Shown here one piece after another: positions 25,834-35,223 of a DNA stretch of 64,000 nucleotides. The translations under genes were made by a program, and so were the position numbers. The notes under the pieces are model-generated. The model made no database searches and was not told the DNA's origin. It was given only the letters and a program-made list of their open reading frames with translations. How positions within the stretch are numbered: position 1 is the stretch's first letter; each line of letters starts with the position of its first letter. Source of the stretch: Brytella acorum (GTDB lineage Bacteria > Pseudomonadota > Alphaproteobacteria > Acetobacterales > Acetobacteraceae); NCBI RefSeq assembly GCF_029309905.1, contig NZ_JARBJP010000005.1:1-64000 (forward strand). The letters run 5' to 3'.

Positions 25834-27483
25834 ATGATCCTGTCCGCCCATGTCCGCGATCGATTTCATGTGGCTCTGACGCTCCTGTGCTGCGGCGGCT
25901 TCGGCATGGTCGTGGCGCCAGCTTTTGCTGCTGCCATACATCCGGATGTCGTCGCGCCAACCTCGGCCCTGACTCCAGCCCAGATTGACAGGGTGTGGGC
26001 ACAGAGCCGGGCGCCTTTTGCAGCGTCCCTTCGTTCAGAGCTTGATCAGATCGAACGCGTCAATGCACAAGGTCCGTTCCGCGCCGACTGGGAGGGGCTG
26101 GAACCTTATCGTGTACCGGAGTGGTATCGGGACGCGAAATTCGGAATTTTTATCCACTGGGGTGTTTATTCAGTGCCAGCATTTGGCAATGAATGGTACC
26201 CAAGGCTCATGTATCAGGAGGGATCGGCGGACTGGAAACATCACGTCGCAACCTACGGATCTCCCGAAAAATTCGGTTATAAGGATTTTATTCCCCTTTT
26301 CCGTGGCGAGCATTTTGATCCGCGTGCCTGGGTCGCCCTCTTTCGCGATGCGGGCGCACGTTATGTCGTTCCGGTTGCGGAACACCATGACGGATTTGCG
26401 ATGTATGATTCGCATATGTCCTCCTGGACTTCGGTGCTCATGGGACCGCATCGGGATGTGGTCGGCGAACTTGCCAAGGCCGCGCGAGCCGAGGGATTGC
26501 GTTTCGGTGTATCGTCTCACCTCGCGGAGCATAATTTCTTTTACGAAGAAGGTCGCAAGATCCGTTCGGATGTGAACGATCCGCGCTATGCCTCTTTTTA
26601 CGGCCCCGCGCATAAGCGTATTCTGATGTCATCGGACGATGCCGATGTCATCACGGATTACACGCCGATTTCCCAGATGTGGCAGGATGAGTGGCTGGCG
26701 CGTTCGGCGGAGCTCGTGGATCTTTACCATCCGGATCTGGTCTATTTCGACTGGTGGATCGGGCATCCGCAGTTCCGTGGCACCCTTCCGAAATTTCTCG
26801 CTTATTATTACAATACCCGGCACGCCCGAACGCCAGATGACGAGGGCGTCGTGAATTACAAGCAGAACGGGTTCATGCCCGGTACCGGGGTTCTCGATAT
26901 CGAACGTGGGGTAGCGGATGGTATTCAGGCTCAACCCTGGCAGACCTGCACGTTCGTCACGACCAAAGCCTGGGGATATGTGAAGGGGGATCATGCGCGC
27001 AAGGCGGATGTCCTCTTGCAGCTTCTCGTTGATGTCGTCTCGAAAAATGGCAATCTGCTGTTGAATGTCGGTCCACGAGCAGATGGCACGATCCCTGAGG
27101 ACGTCGCGACAACGTTGCGTGATATGGGGCAGTGGCTGACGCGTAATGGCGAGGCGATCTATGGCACGCGTCCCTGGCGTGTGTTTGGGGAAGGCCCGAC
27201 ACGCCTGCCGACCGGTTCATTCGCAGAAGCGCATGGCCAGCATTATACGTCGGCTGATTTTCGGTTTACCCGTCGTGACGCCACGATTTTTGCCATCGCA
27301 ATGGGGCGTCCTGCCGGGCGTTTGACGCTGCACTCCTTTCATCCGGACGATGGCGTTCAAGCCGTGTCCCTGCTGGGGGGCGGCGTGGTTCCCTTCACCG
27401 TTGATGCGACCGGACTTCATATTGATGCGCGTGGGTTTGGGTTGTCCGCCATGCCGGTTTTCCGTGTGACTACAAGATCATGA
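25834..27483 (+). CDS. GH29 alpha-L-fucosidase, exported
   Basis: Retaining exo-fucosidase. A signal peptide (VALTLLCCGGFGMVVAPAFAAA) precedes the GH29 barrel: FGIFIHWGVYSVPAFGNEWY, AEHHDGFAMYDS, and the nucleophile in LVYFDWWIGHP (Asp306, by analogy with WFDG in other members). A small beta-sandwich follows from about residue 460. With start ATG 25834 the protein is 549 residues; a TTG at 25771 in the same frame is possible but would run across the inverted repeat, and the ribosome site is weak either way. First gene of the operon. In a locus with a beta-xylosidase-like enzyme, removal of core alpha-1,3-fucose of plant N-glycans is a plausible role, unproven. Confidence 0.9.
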   Translation: MILSAHVRDRFHVALTLLCCGGFGMVVAPAFAAAIHPDVVAPTSALTPAQIDRVWAQSRAPFAASLRSELDQIERVNAQGPFRADWEGLEPYRVPEWYRDAKFGIFIHWGVYSVPAFGNEWYPRLMYQEGSADWKHHVATYGSPEKFGYKDFIPLFRGEHFDPRAWVALFRDAGARYVVPVAEHHDGFAMYDSHMSSWTSVLMGPHRDVVGELAKAARAEGLRFGVSSHLAEHNFFYEEGRKIRSDVNDPRYASFYGPAHKRILMSSDDADVITDYTPISQMWQDEWLARSAELVDLYHPDLVYFDWWIGHPQFRGTLPKFLAYYYNTRHARTPDDEGVVNYKQNGFMPGTGVLDIERGVADGIQAQPWQTCTFVTTKAWGYVKGDHARKADVLLQLLVDVVSKNGNLLLNVGPRADGTIPEDVATTLRDMGQWLTRNGEAIYGTRPWRVFGEGPTRLPTGSFAEAHGQHYTSADFRFTRRDATIFAIAMGRPAGRLTLHSFHPDDGVQAVSLLGGGVVPFTVDATGLHIDARGFGLSAMPVFRVTTRS

Positions 27484-27497
27484 TCAAAGGCGCAGAC

Positions 27498-28583
27498 ATG
27501 GCATTTCTTTTCAAAAAAACCACAGCGCGCCGCTGCGCTGCCCTCGGTTTACTCGCTGCCGTAGCGATGCCGGCATTGCAGGCATCCGCAAAAGCGCCGG
27601 AAAAACTGTTCTATATGATCGGGAGCGTGAAATCCTTTAACTCGTTCCAAAATCATATCGATAAAATCGATGTCGTCGTGCCGACCTGGTATAATACCGA
27701 TAAGGACGGTCTCGTCAGCGGGAACGTCGATCCGCGCGTCCTTGCCATAGCGCACGCTCATCATGTACCGGTCGAGCCAATTCTCGCCTTGATGAATCAT
27801 GATGATTTTCACAAGCTGTTGGGAAATCCGAAGGCGCGTCACACGATGATCGAAAGCATCGTCGATCAGGCGGTCACGAATCATCTGGATGGGATTCAGC
27901 TCGACTTTGAGGATGTTCTTTGGACCGATCGGGACGCGCTGAGCAATTTCGTGCGTGAGATCGGCACGGGGCTTCACGCGCATCATTTGCGCTTTTCCGT
28001 TGCGATCTGTCCGAATGCGCCGGGGCGACCGGGTGCGGGCGCGTTTGGCCGCTGGATGTGGCAGTACTGGCGCGGTTCCTATGATCTCAAGGCCATCGGT
28101 GCCGCGACGGATTATATTTCGCTCATGACGTATGACCAGCATACGCGCTGGACCGCGCCCGGCCCGGTGGGAGGATGGCCATGGATGGTCGAGAACATCG
28201 AATATGCGGAACGCTTCGTGCCGAAGGAGAAAATCTCTCTTGGCATCCCCCTATATGGTTATCACTGGTGGGCGGGCGATCCAGTCCACAAAGACGGGAC
28301 GACGGGGCCGAATATTTCGGCTGATTATATCGATGCCGATGAATCCCTGCCGCTGGCGGCGCAGTATCATGCGGATATCCAGTGGGATTCCCGGGAGCAT
28401 GAAGCTTTTTTCTGGTTTGAGCGTGACCAGTTGCGTGAATGGATTTTCCTGCCGCTGGCCCGCAGCGTCCGCGAGCGGTACGATTATGCGAAGGAAAACG
28501 GCCTGCTGGGAACGTCGGCCTGGGTTCTGGGCGCGGAAGACCCCGCGACGTGGGACGCTCTGCCTGCCACGCACGGCCAATGA
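27498..28583 (+). CDS. GH18 glycosidase, probable endo-beta-N-acetylglucosaminidase, exported
   Basis: A 361-residue secreted GH18 enzyme. Signal: ARRCAALGLLAAVAMPALQASA. The catalytic motif is DGIQLDFED at residues 131-139, with Glu138 as acid and Asp136 assisting; the family pattern DGxDxDxE has Gln in place of the middle Asp, as in YaaH-like and some ENGase-like members. Other barrel strands are YISLMTYDQHT and ISLGIPLYGYHWW. In this locus the expected reaction is cleavage between the two GlcNAc units of an N-glycan core; chitinase is less likely because no chitin-binding module is seen. ATG 27498 has AAAGG 7 bases upstream; ATG 27480 overlapping the fucosidase stop is an alternative. Confidence 0.85.
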   Translation: MAFLFKKTTARRCAALGLLAAVAMPALQASAKAPEKLFYMIGSVKSFNSFQNHIDKIDVVVPTWYNTDKDGLVSGNVDPRVLAIAHAHHVPVEPILALMNHDDFHKLLGNPKARHTMIESIVDQAVTNHLDGIQLDFEDVLWTDRDALSNFVREIGTGLHAHHLRFSVAICPNAPGRPGAGAFGRWMWQYWRGSYDLKAIGAATDYISLMTYDQHTRWTAPGPVGGWPWMVENIEYAERFVPKEKISLGIPLYGYHWWAGDPVHKDGTTGPNISADYIDADESLPLAAQYHADIQWDSREHEAFFWFERDQLREWIFLPLARSVRERYDYAKENGLLGTSAWVLGAEDPATWDALPATHGQ

Positions 28584-31189
28584 AAACAGCCATCAGCAGG
28601 CTTTTGCCGCTCGCCGTTTTTCTGGCGTGCGGCCCGGTTCGGGCCGAAACGGTGGTCCGTGATCTTGATCAGGGCTGGATGTTCCGGCTGACTCCCGGAG
28701 AGGCGGCGGGGCGCACGCATCCGCTGGCCGCAGACTGGCAGGAGGCGCGTGTACCGGGAAGCACGCTGGCCGATCTCATCCGTGCGGGCGAAGCGCCGGA
28801 CCCCTTACAAGGCCTGAACGAGGCGAAAATCCAGTGGATCGGTCTGTCGGACTGGCAGTATCGCGGTCGTCTAACTTTAACGGATAGCGAAAAGCAGGCT
28901 GCGCATCTCGATCTCGTCTTTGACGGGCTCGATACGTTTGCGAGCGTGTCCATCAATGGACACACGGTTCTCGATGCCGACAACATGTTTCGGACGTGGA
29001 CCGTCGCGGATGTGCGGCAATATCTGCGCGACGGTGAGAACGAAATTCTGGTGACGTTCCGCTCACCCATTCGCGTGATGCATCAACGTCTTCTACACGT
29101 TGCGCACACGCTGCCGGGCGAATTCGAGACACCCTTTGGCGATGAGGCCGAAGGGCGGCAAAGTCAGGCTTATGTGCGCAAGGCGGGCTATCAGTATGGG
29201 TGGGATTGGGGTCCGCGTGTTCTGACGGAAGGCATCTGGCGCGGTGTTCACCTCGTGGCGCGGGATACGGTATCGCTCGCGCATGAATATCCGTCGACCG
29301 TCGGGCTGGACGCGCATGTCGCGAGGCTGAACGTCATGGGCGATATCAGTCTCGACGCGCCGGGCACCTATCGGCTGCAGGCGCGTTATCGCGGCCCGGA
29401 TGGCAAGATGGGGCAGGCCGAACAGACGGCTCAGCTACCGGCCGGTACGACGGGCATCGCGGTTCCGCTGAGCATTCCGGAACCCGCGCTATGGTATCCG
29501 ATCGGAGCAGGTCCGCAGCCTCTGTATCAGGTCGAACTGGCGGTGTTCGATGTGGCCGGTCATCGGGTGGCGTCGAGCACCCGCAGGATCGGTCTGCGGA
29601 CTGTCGAGCTGGTGCGGGATCGTGACGGGAAAGGCCGGGCTTTCGGGTTTCGCGTCAACGGGCGGATCCTGTTCGCGAAAGGTGCGAGCCTGATCCCCAT
29701 GGATATTTTCCCCGGTCAGGAGAGTGCCGCGCATCGCGACCGCCTGCTGACGATGGCGCGCGATGCGAACATGAACATGATCCGCGTCTGGGGCGGTGGG
29801 CTGTATGAGAGTGATGCTCTGTATGATCGGGCTGACGAACTCGGGCTGATGGTCTGGCAGGATTTCGCATTTGGCGGCCCGGTTCCACCGCCCGATGCGG
29901 CTTATGCCGAAAGCGCGCGGCAGGAAGCACGTGAGCAGATCCTGCGTCTGCGTCATCATCCTTCACTCATGCTGTGGTGTGGCAACAACGAAGTTGAGAC
30001 GGGTTGGGAATCCTGGCCGGATCGTAAGGATTACGCGCGCGCCATCGGGCCGGTGCGGCGGGATGTCGTGGTGGCGGGCATGGCGCACCTGTTCGGTGGT
30101 GTTCTGCCGCAGGAAGTGGCGTCGCTGGATCCGCAAACGCCTTACTGGCCGACCTCGCCGGGAACGGATTACGACGGTCCGGCTAATGTGCCCGAACGGG
30201 GAGACATGCATGTTTGGAACGTATGGTCCGGTTCAGCGCCGATCGCGGATTATCTGAAAACGACGCCGCGCTTCCAGTCCGAATATGGCTTGCAGGCCAT
30301 GCCGCCGATGTCCACCCTGGCCGACGCGATCGCGCCGGATCAGATGGGCGAGAACACGCAGGTCATGCGAGCCCACCAGAAATTTGCAAGCGGCGATGGC
30401 AACAGGCGCATCGGCTTTTATCTCAAGGCGGAATACGGTCGGGCCCGCGATTTTCCGGCCTTCGTCTACCTGTCGCAGGTCATGCAGGCTGATGGGATCG
30501 CGCTGGCGGCGGAGCATCTGCGAGCCAGCCGTCCCTGGACACTGGGATCGCTCTACTGGCAGCTGAACGACCTGTGGCCCGGACCGTCATGGTCGGCTGT
30601 CGACAAGCATAATCGCCCGAAAGCGCTCTGGTATCGGACGCGCGCGTTTTATGCGCCGCGCATGGTGACCATTCTGCCGGAAGGGGACGGTTTTTCCGTG
30701 AGCGCGGTTTCCGATCTGAACGCGGCGGAACCTGGGCATGTGGACGTCGAGCGCGTCAGCATGAACGGCACGAGAACCCTTCTCCTGTCCAGAGATGTGA
30801 TCCTGGCGCCTGACGCCGTCATGGCGATTGGACATCTGGATCGTGCCAGGCTCGATCCCACGCGGGACGTGCTGGTCGCGACCTTGCGCGTGGACGGCAA
30901 AATCGTTTCTCGCCGGATCTTGCCGGTGGGGACTTATCGTCAACTCGCGCTGCAAGATCCTCAGCTTTCCTGGATCTGGTCCGCGAACGGTGAGACGGTC
31001 ACTTTCACGGCGCGGAATTTCGCGCATGCAGTGTCTCTGGGTGTTGATGGGCCTGATACCCTTCCCGACGATGATTTTTTCGATCTTCTGCCGGGCGAAA
31101 GCCGGATGATCCATTTTTCGGGTCCGGCACTCTCTAAAGCGGTGCGGGCACATCTGAAGCCACGCTCTCTGTTCGGTGCGACACGATGA
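28580..31189 (+). CDS. GH2 beta-mannosidase, exported
   Basis: Exo-enzyme removing the beta-1,4-linked mannose from the chitobiose core. Signal peptide LLPLAVFLACGPVRA, then the GH2 sugar-binding domain (NEAKIQWIGLSDWQYRG), GYQYGWDWGPRVLTEG typical of beta-mannosidases, RVWGGGLYESDALYD, acid/base Glu471 in WCGNNEVETGW, and nucleophile Glu568 in FQSEYGLQAMP. Length is 869 residues, normal for the family. ATG 28580 overlaps the GH18 stop as ATGA, so the two are translationally coupled; the longer reading frame from 28439 lies inside GH18. Confidence 0.95.
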   Translation: MKTAISRLLPLAVFLACGPVRAETVVRDLDQGWMFRLTPGEAAGRTHPLAADWQEARVPGSTLADLIRAGEAPDPLQGLNEAKIQWIGLSDWQYRGRLTLTDSEKQAAHLDLVFDGLDTFASVSINGHTVLDADNMFRTWTVADVRQYLRDGENEILVTFRSPIRVMHQRLLHVAHTLPGEFETPFGDEAEGRQSQAYVRKAGYQYGWDWGPRVLTEGIWRGVHLVARDTVSLAHEYPSTVGLDAHVARLNVMGDISLDAPGTYRLQARYRGPDGKMGQAEQTAQLPAGTTGIAVPLSIPEPALWYPIGAGPQPLYQVELAVFDVAGHRVASSTRRIGLRTVELVRDRDGKGRAFGFRVNGRILFAKGASLIPMDIFPGQESAAHRDRLLTMARDANMNMIRVWGGGLYESDALYDRADELGLMVWQDFAFGGPVPPPDAAYAESARQEAREQILRLRHHPSLMLWCGNNEVETGWESWPDRKDYARAIGPVRRDVVVAGMAHLFGGVLPQEVASLDPQTPYWPTSPGTDYDGPANVPERGDMHVWNVWSGSAPIADYLKTTPRFQSEYGLQAMPPMSTLADAIAPDQMGENTQVMRAHQKFASGDGNRRIGFYLKAEYGRARDFPAFVYLSQVMQADGIALAAEHLRASRPWTLGSLYWQLNDLWPGPSWSAVDKHNRPKALWYRTRAFYAPRMVTILPEGDGFSVSAVSDLNAAEPGHVDVERVSMNGTRTLLLSRDVILAPDAVMAIGHLDRARLDPTRDVLVATLRVDGKIVSRRILPVGTYRQLALQDPQLSWIWSANGETVTFTARNFAHAVSLGVDGPDTLPDDDFFDLLPGESRMIHFSGPALSKAVRAHLKPRSLFGATR

Positions 31190-33723
31190 AAGCATATGTG
31201 TTCGTGCTTCTGCTTGTCATGATGGGAAGCCTACGCGCGCGCGCGGATACGATCGACGATCTCGTCGCGCGCATGTCCGTCGATGAGAAAATCGGACAAG
31301 TCCAGAGCTCCGCTCCCGCTATTCCCCGTCTGGGCGTGGCGGCCTATGACTGGTGGAGTGAGGGGCTGCACGGCGCGGCACGCAATGGGGCCGCGACCGT
31401 CTTCCCGCAGGCGATAGGGCTGGCGGCGACGTTCGATCCGGCGCTTGTGACCCAGATTGGGCAGGATATCGGCGCCGAAGCGCGTGAAAAATTCATGGTT
31501 ACGGGGTGGCACGCGGACCATGGCCGTTTCGATGGGCTGACGCTCTGGTCGCCGAACGTCAATATTTTTCGCGATCCCCGTTGGGGACGCGGGCAGGAAA
31601 CCTACGGCGAGGATCCCTGGCTCGCGGGTGAACTCGGGGCTGCCTTCGTTAGCGGCATGCAGGGGCAGGATGTGGCGCGTCCCGTTGCGGCGGCAGCCGT
31701 CAAGCACTTCGTGGCGCATTCCGGGCCGGAGCCGGGGCGCGACAGTTTCGACGTCGATCTCGCACCGTCCGATCTGGGCAATACCTATCTGCGCGCCTTT
31801 CATCGTGTAACAGGGGCGGGCAGCGCGGGTCTCATGTGCAGCTACAACGCCGTGAACGGAACGCCGAACTGCGCCAATCCGAAGCTCCTGCACGATGTCG
31901 TGCGCAAGCAATGGGGTTTCGGCGGGTATATCGTCGCGGATTGTGATGCGGTGATGGATATTACGGCTTTTCATCATGCCGTGCCGACCATGGCGCAGGC
32001 TTCCGCAGCCGCGCTTAAGGCAGGGGTCGATCTCGATTGCGGTGCGGCCTACGCGGCGTTGAAAGAGGCGTTGCGTGAAAAGCTGGTGACGGAAGCGGAT
32101 CTCGATCGCTCGCTGAAAAGGCTGCTGCGCCTCCGTGCGGCGCTGGGCTGGACGCCAGGGCGGGCATCCGTCGCGGAGGTTCCCGTATTTCCGAAAGATA
32201 CGCGTAGTGCGGAACGACATGCGCTGGCCTTGAAAGCGGCTGAGGAATCGCTGGTTCTGCTAAGCAACCCCAAAGGGACTTTGCCGATCAGCACGCAGAA
32301 AATCGCGGTGATCGGACCGGATGCCGACTCCCTGCCGGTTCTGGAGGGCAATTACCACGGCACGGTCCAGGACGCCGATACGCCGCTCCTCGCGCTTCGT
32401 CATGCGATCGGGGCGCAGCGCGTCGTTTACGCGCCTGGAAGTGTCCTGGCGAGCCATGTCCCGCAGACCGTGCCCGAAACGGCGCTCGTAGGTGGAATGC
32501 TGGAAGCTGTTTTCGCGCATGATGATTTTGCGTCCGCGCCTGTTGTGCTCCAGTCGGCGCGTCTGGTGGATGTGGACTGGGACCGTGCGCCTCCCGCGCC
32601 CGGCGTGGCGACATCACATTTCTCGGTGCGCTGGAGCGGGGTTCTCAGTGTGCCCGAGGGCGGTGCACAGCTCTCGGTCCATGTGGAGCGTTGCTTCGAC
32701 TGCGCCGGGCACGATCCGGTGCGACTGGAAGTGGACGGGCGCACGGTCCTGACACATGCGGGAGACAGTCAGTCCGACATGGTCATGGCGGAACCCGTTG
32801 CGGCAGGACGTCACTGGGTGCGGCTCGATGTCGTCCATACGGGGCAGGATGGTGGTGTGCGAATGCAATGGCAGGTCGAGGCGGTGCCGCAGAGACGGGA
32901 AGCGCTGGCCGCTCTGGCACAGGCGGATATGGCGATCGCCTTTCTCGGCCTGTCGCCGGAAGTCGAGGGAGAAGCGCTGTCGGTGCACGCGCCGGGGTTT
33001 CTGGGCGGCGATCGGACTGAAATCGAATTGCCGGAGCCCCAGCGTGCTCTGCTTGACGCGTTGATGGAGACGGGCAAGCCGGTTGTGGTTGTTCTGCACT
33101 CGGGCGGAGCGGTGGCGCTTGGTCCGGCGCGCGAAAGGGCGGCTGCGGTTCTGGCGGCATGGTATCCCGGCGAGGCGGGTGGTGAAGCCATTGCGAACGT
33201 GTTGCTGGGGCAGGCTGAACCTGGAGGGCGGCTGCCGGTCACGTTCTACCATGCGACTGATGATCTGCCGCCATTTGCAGACTATGCCCTGTCCGACATG
33301 CTCGGTGGGCGGACCTATCGTTATTTCTCAGGGAAGCCTGACGCGCCCTTTGGATATGGGCTCGGCTATGGCGATGTTGTTTTCGGCCAGACGCATCGGG
33401 CTGGAAAGGGATTTGAGGTGACGCTGCAGAACAGAGGCAGACGGGCGACGACAGCCGTGCCTGAGTTGTACATTTTCCCGCCTGGTGGCGAAGGGCGGCC
33501 CGGTGTTGAACTCGGCGGCGTGCAGCGTGTGCCTCTCCGGGTGGGCGAAAGCCGTGTCGTGCGATTTGATGTTTTGCCGGAAGCTTTTTCTTTCGCAGAT
33601 GTTCAGGGCGTGATGCATCGTGTGACAGGCACTTACCAGGTGGCTGTTCTTCCTGCGGCGCCTGTCGCCGGAAAGCCGCCATCAGGTGCGGCGACGTTTT
33701 CTGTTGGAATGGGCGCGCCATGA
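31186..33723 (+). CDS. GH3 beta-xylosidase/beta-glucosidase with PA14-like insert, exported
   Basis: An 845-residue retaining exo-glycosidase with signal peptide (VFVLLLVMMGSLRARA). The barrel holds YDWWSEGLHGAARNG, LWSPNVNIFRDPRWGRGQE and GEDPWLAG, wording typical of plant BXL-type beta-xylosidases, and the nucleophile Asp252 in IVADCDAVMD. A PA14-like module appears inserted around residues 425-565 (VLQSARLVDVDWDRAPPAPG; HFSVRWSGVL), followed by the second alpha/beta domain and a C-terminal fibronectin III-like domain. In an N-glycan locus removal of the beta-1,2-xylose of plant glycans is the natural reading, but beta-glucosidase activity is possible. ATGA overlap with GH2. Confidence 0.9.
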   Translation: MKAYVFVLLLVMMGSLRARADTIDDLVARMSVDEKIGQVQSSAPAIPRLGVAAYDWWSEGLHGAARNGAATVFPQAIGLAATFDPALVTQIGQDIGAEAREKFMVTGWHADHGRFDGLTLWSPNVNIFRDPRWGRGQETYGEDPWLAGELGAAFVSGMQGQDVARPVAAAAVKHFVAHSGPEPGRDSFDVDLAPSDLGNTYLRAFHRVTGAGSAGLMCSYNAVNGTPNCANPKLLHDVVRKQWGFGGYIVADCDAVMDITAFHHAVPTMAQASAAALKAGVDLDCGAAYAALKEALREKLVTEADLDRSLKRLLRLRAALGWTPGRASVAEVPVFPKDTRSAERHALALKAAEESLVLLSNPKGTLPISTQKIAVIGPDADSLPVLEGNYHGTVQDADTPLLALRHAIGAQRVVYAPGSVLASHVPQTVPETALVGGMLEAVFAHDDFASAPVVLQSARLVDVDWDRAPPAPGVATSHFSVRWSGVLSVPEGGAQLSVHVERCFDCAGHDPVRLEVDGRTVLTHAGDSQSDMVMAEPVAAGRHWVRLDVVHTGQDGGVRMQWQVEAVPQRREALAALAQADMAIAFLGLSPEVEGEALSVHAPGFLGGDRTEIELPEPQRALLDALMETGKPVVVVLHSGGAVALGPARERAAAVLAAWYPGEAGGEAIANVLLGQAEPGGRLPVTFYHATDDLPPFADYALSDMLGGRTYRYFSGKPDAPFGYGLGYGDVVFGQTHRAGKGFEVTLQNRGRRATTAVPELYIFPPGGEGRPGVELGGVQRVPLRVGESRVVRFDVLPEAFSFADVQGVMHRVTGTYQVAVLPAAPVAGKPPSGAATFSVGMGAP

Positions 33724-35204
33724 GCGCGTCCCGGTCACGCAATGGGCTGTGGATGGGGCGACGTGTTTTCGGCTCGACGCTCAGTGCGGCGATGGCGGGT
33801 CTGTCGGGGGCCTCAAAGGGATGGGCTGCGACGGCCGCATTCAAGGCCACCCCCGTGCGTTGTCCCGCTCTTGAACATGAAATCCGCCATGTGGCGGCTC
33901 GGATCGCGGATCAGAAACTCGCGAACCTGTTCAGCCGCTGTCTGCCCAATACCCTCGAAACTGCCGTTGTGCAGGGTGAGCTGGATGGGCGTCCCGATAC
34001 ATTCGTGCTGACAGGGGATATTCCCGCCATGTGGCTGCGGGATTCGGCATGTCAGCTTCATCCGTATGTGGCTTTCGCAAAGGGCGACAAGGGGCTGACG
34101 CGCCTGTTTCATGGGCTTTTCAACCGCTACATCCGCTCGATCGCCATTGATCCTTATGCCAATGCGTTCTGGCGCGACCCGGTCGATACGCGGCGCCTGG
34201 ACTGGGCGGTGCATGATGAGACTGAGATGCGTCCGGGCGTGGCAGAACGGAAATGGGAACTGGATTCCCTCGCTTTCCCGATCTGGATCGCTCATGCCTA
34301 CTGGCGGGCGACGGGAGATGGCACGCCGTTCGATGCGCGCTGGTGGGAGGCCATGGCGCGGATCGTCGCCGTATTTTCGGAGCAGCGCCGCTTGATGGGG
34401 AAAGGCCCCTACCGGTTCCGACGGCTATCTCTACAGCCGAGCGAGAGTCAGTTCGGAGAGGGCTATGGCAATCCGACGCGACCGGTCGGGCTCATTCACG
34501 CCGGGTTTCGCCCCTCGGATGATGCCTGTCAGTATCCGTTCAATATTCCGGGTAATCTGTTCGCCGCCCACGCGCTGCGACTGATGGCGGAGATGGCGCG
34601 CGCGATGGGCGGTCCGACGGCTCTCGTCGAGGATGCCGAAAGGCTGGCGGCGTCCGTGCAGCGGGCGGCCGAGGATCACGGACAGATCCGGGATCGGGAC
34701 GGCGCCGTGTTCTGGGCTTATGAGGTCGATGGATACGGCAACACGCTGTTCATGGATGACGCCAATCTACCGAGCCTCCTTTCTCTTCCTTGGCTGGGGA
34801 TCAGGACGGCGCGTGACCCCGTTTATGTGCAAACCCGCAAGCGTGTCTGGAGCGACGCCAATCCGTGGTTTTTTACGGGCAGGTTCGGTTCTGGCATCGG
34901 AGGGCCGCATGAGGGAGCGCGGATGATCTGGCCGCTGTCCCTGGTCACACTGGCCATGACGAGCCGCGACGACCTGGAGATCGCGTCGTGCCTGCGGGAA
35001 CTGCGCGACACGGATGCGGGCACCGGATTGCTTCATGAGTCGTTCGACGTGGACGATCCCGCAAAATTCACGCGTCCCTGGTTTGCGTGGGTGAACGGCA
35101 TGTTCGGCGAGCTGATCCTCGATCTCGCCAGACATCGCCCTGATCTTCTTCGTCGTCCTCTTCCGGCCCGATATGTGGGCGCGCTTTCTCTCTCCCGTCC
35201 CTGA
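33720..35204 (+). CDS. GH125 exo-alpha-1,6-mannosidase, exported
   Basis: A 494-residue GH125 enzyme. The diagnostic stretch TGDIPAMWLRDSACQLHPY lies around residue 100, with KWELDSLAFPIWIAHAYW, DDACQYPFNIPGN and MDDANLPSLLSLPWLG downstream, all characteristic. The family removes alpha-1,6-linked mannose, as on the N-glycan core. The N-terminus has a twin-arginine motif (GRRVFGST) before a hydrophobic Ala/Gly-rich segment and an AAT-like site, suggesting Tat export. ATG 33720 overlaps the GH3 stop as ATGA. GH92 follows after 19 bases. Confidence 0.94.
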   Translation: MSASRSRNGLWMGRRVFGSTLSAAMAGLSGASKGWAATAAFKATPVRCPALEHEIRHVAARIADQKLANLFSRCLPNTLETAVVQGELDGRPDTFVLTGDIPAMWLRDSACQLHPYVAFAKGDKGLTRLFHGLFNRYIRSIAIDPYANAFWRDPVDTRRLDWAVHDETEMRPGVAERKWELDSLAFPIWIAHAYWRATGDGTPFDARWWEAMARIVAVFSEQRRLMGKGPYRFRRLSLQPSESQFGEGYGNPTRPVGLIHAGFRPSDDACQYPFNIPGNLFAAHALRLMAEMARAMGGPTALVEDAERLAASVQRAAEDHGQIRDRDGAVFWAYEVDGYGNTLFMDDANLPSLLSLPWLGIRTARDPVYVQTRKRVWSDANPWFFTGRFGSGIGGPHEGARMIWPLSLVTLAMTSRDDLEIASCLRELRDTDAGTGLLHESFDVDDPAKFTRPWFAWVNGMFGELILDLARHRPDLLRRPLPARYVGALSLSRP

Positions 35205-35223
35205 ATTTTCCGGAGTCTTCGCC

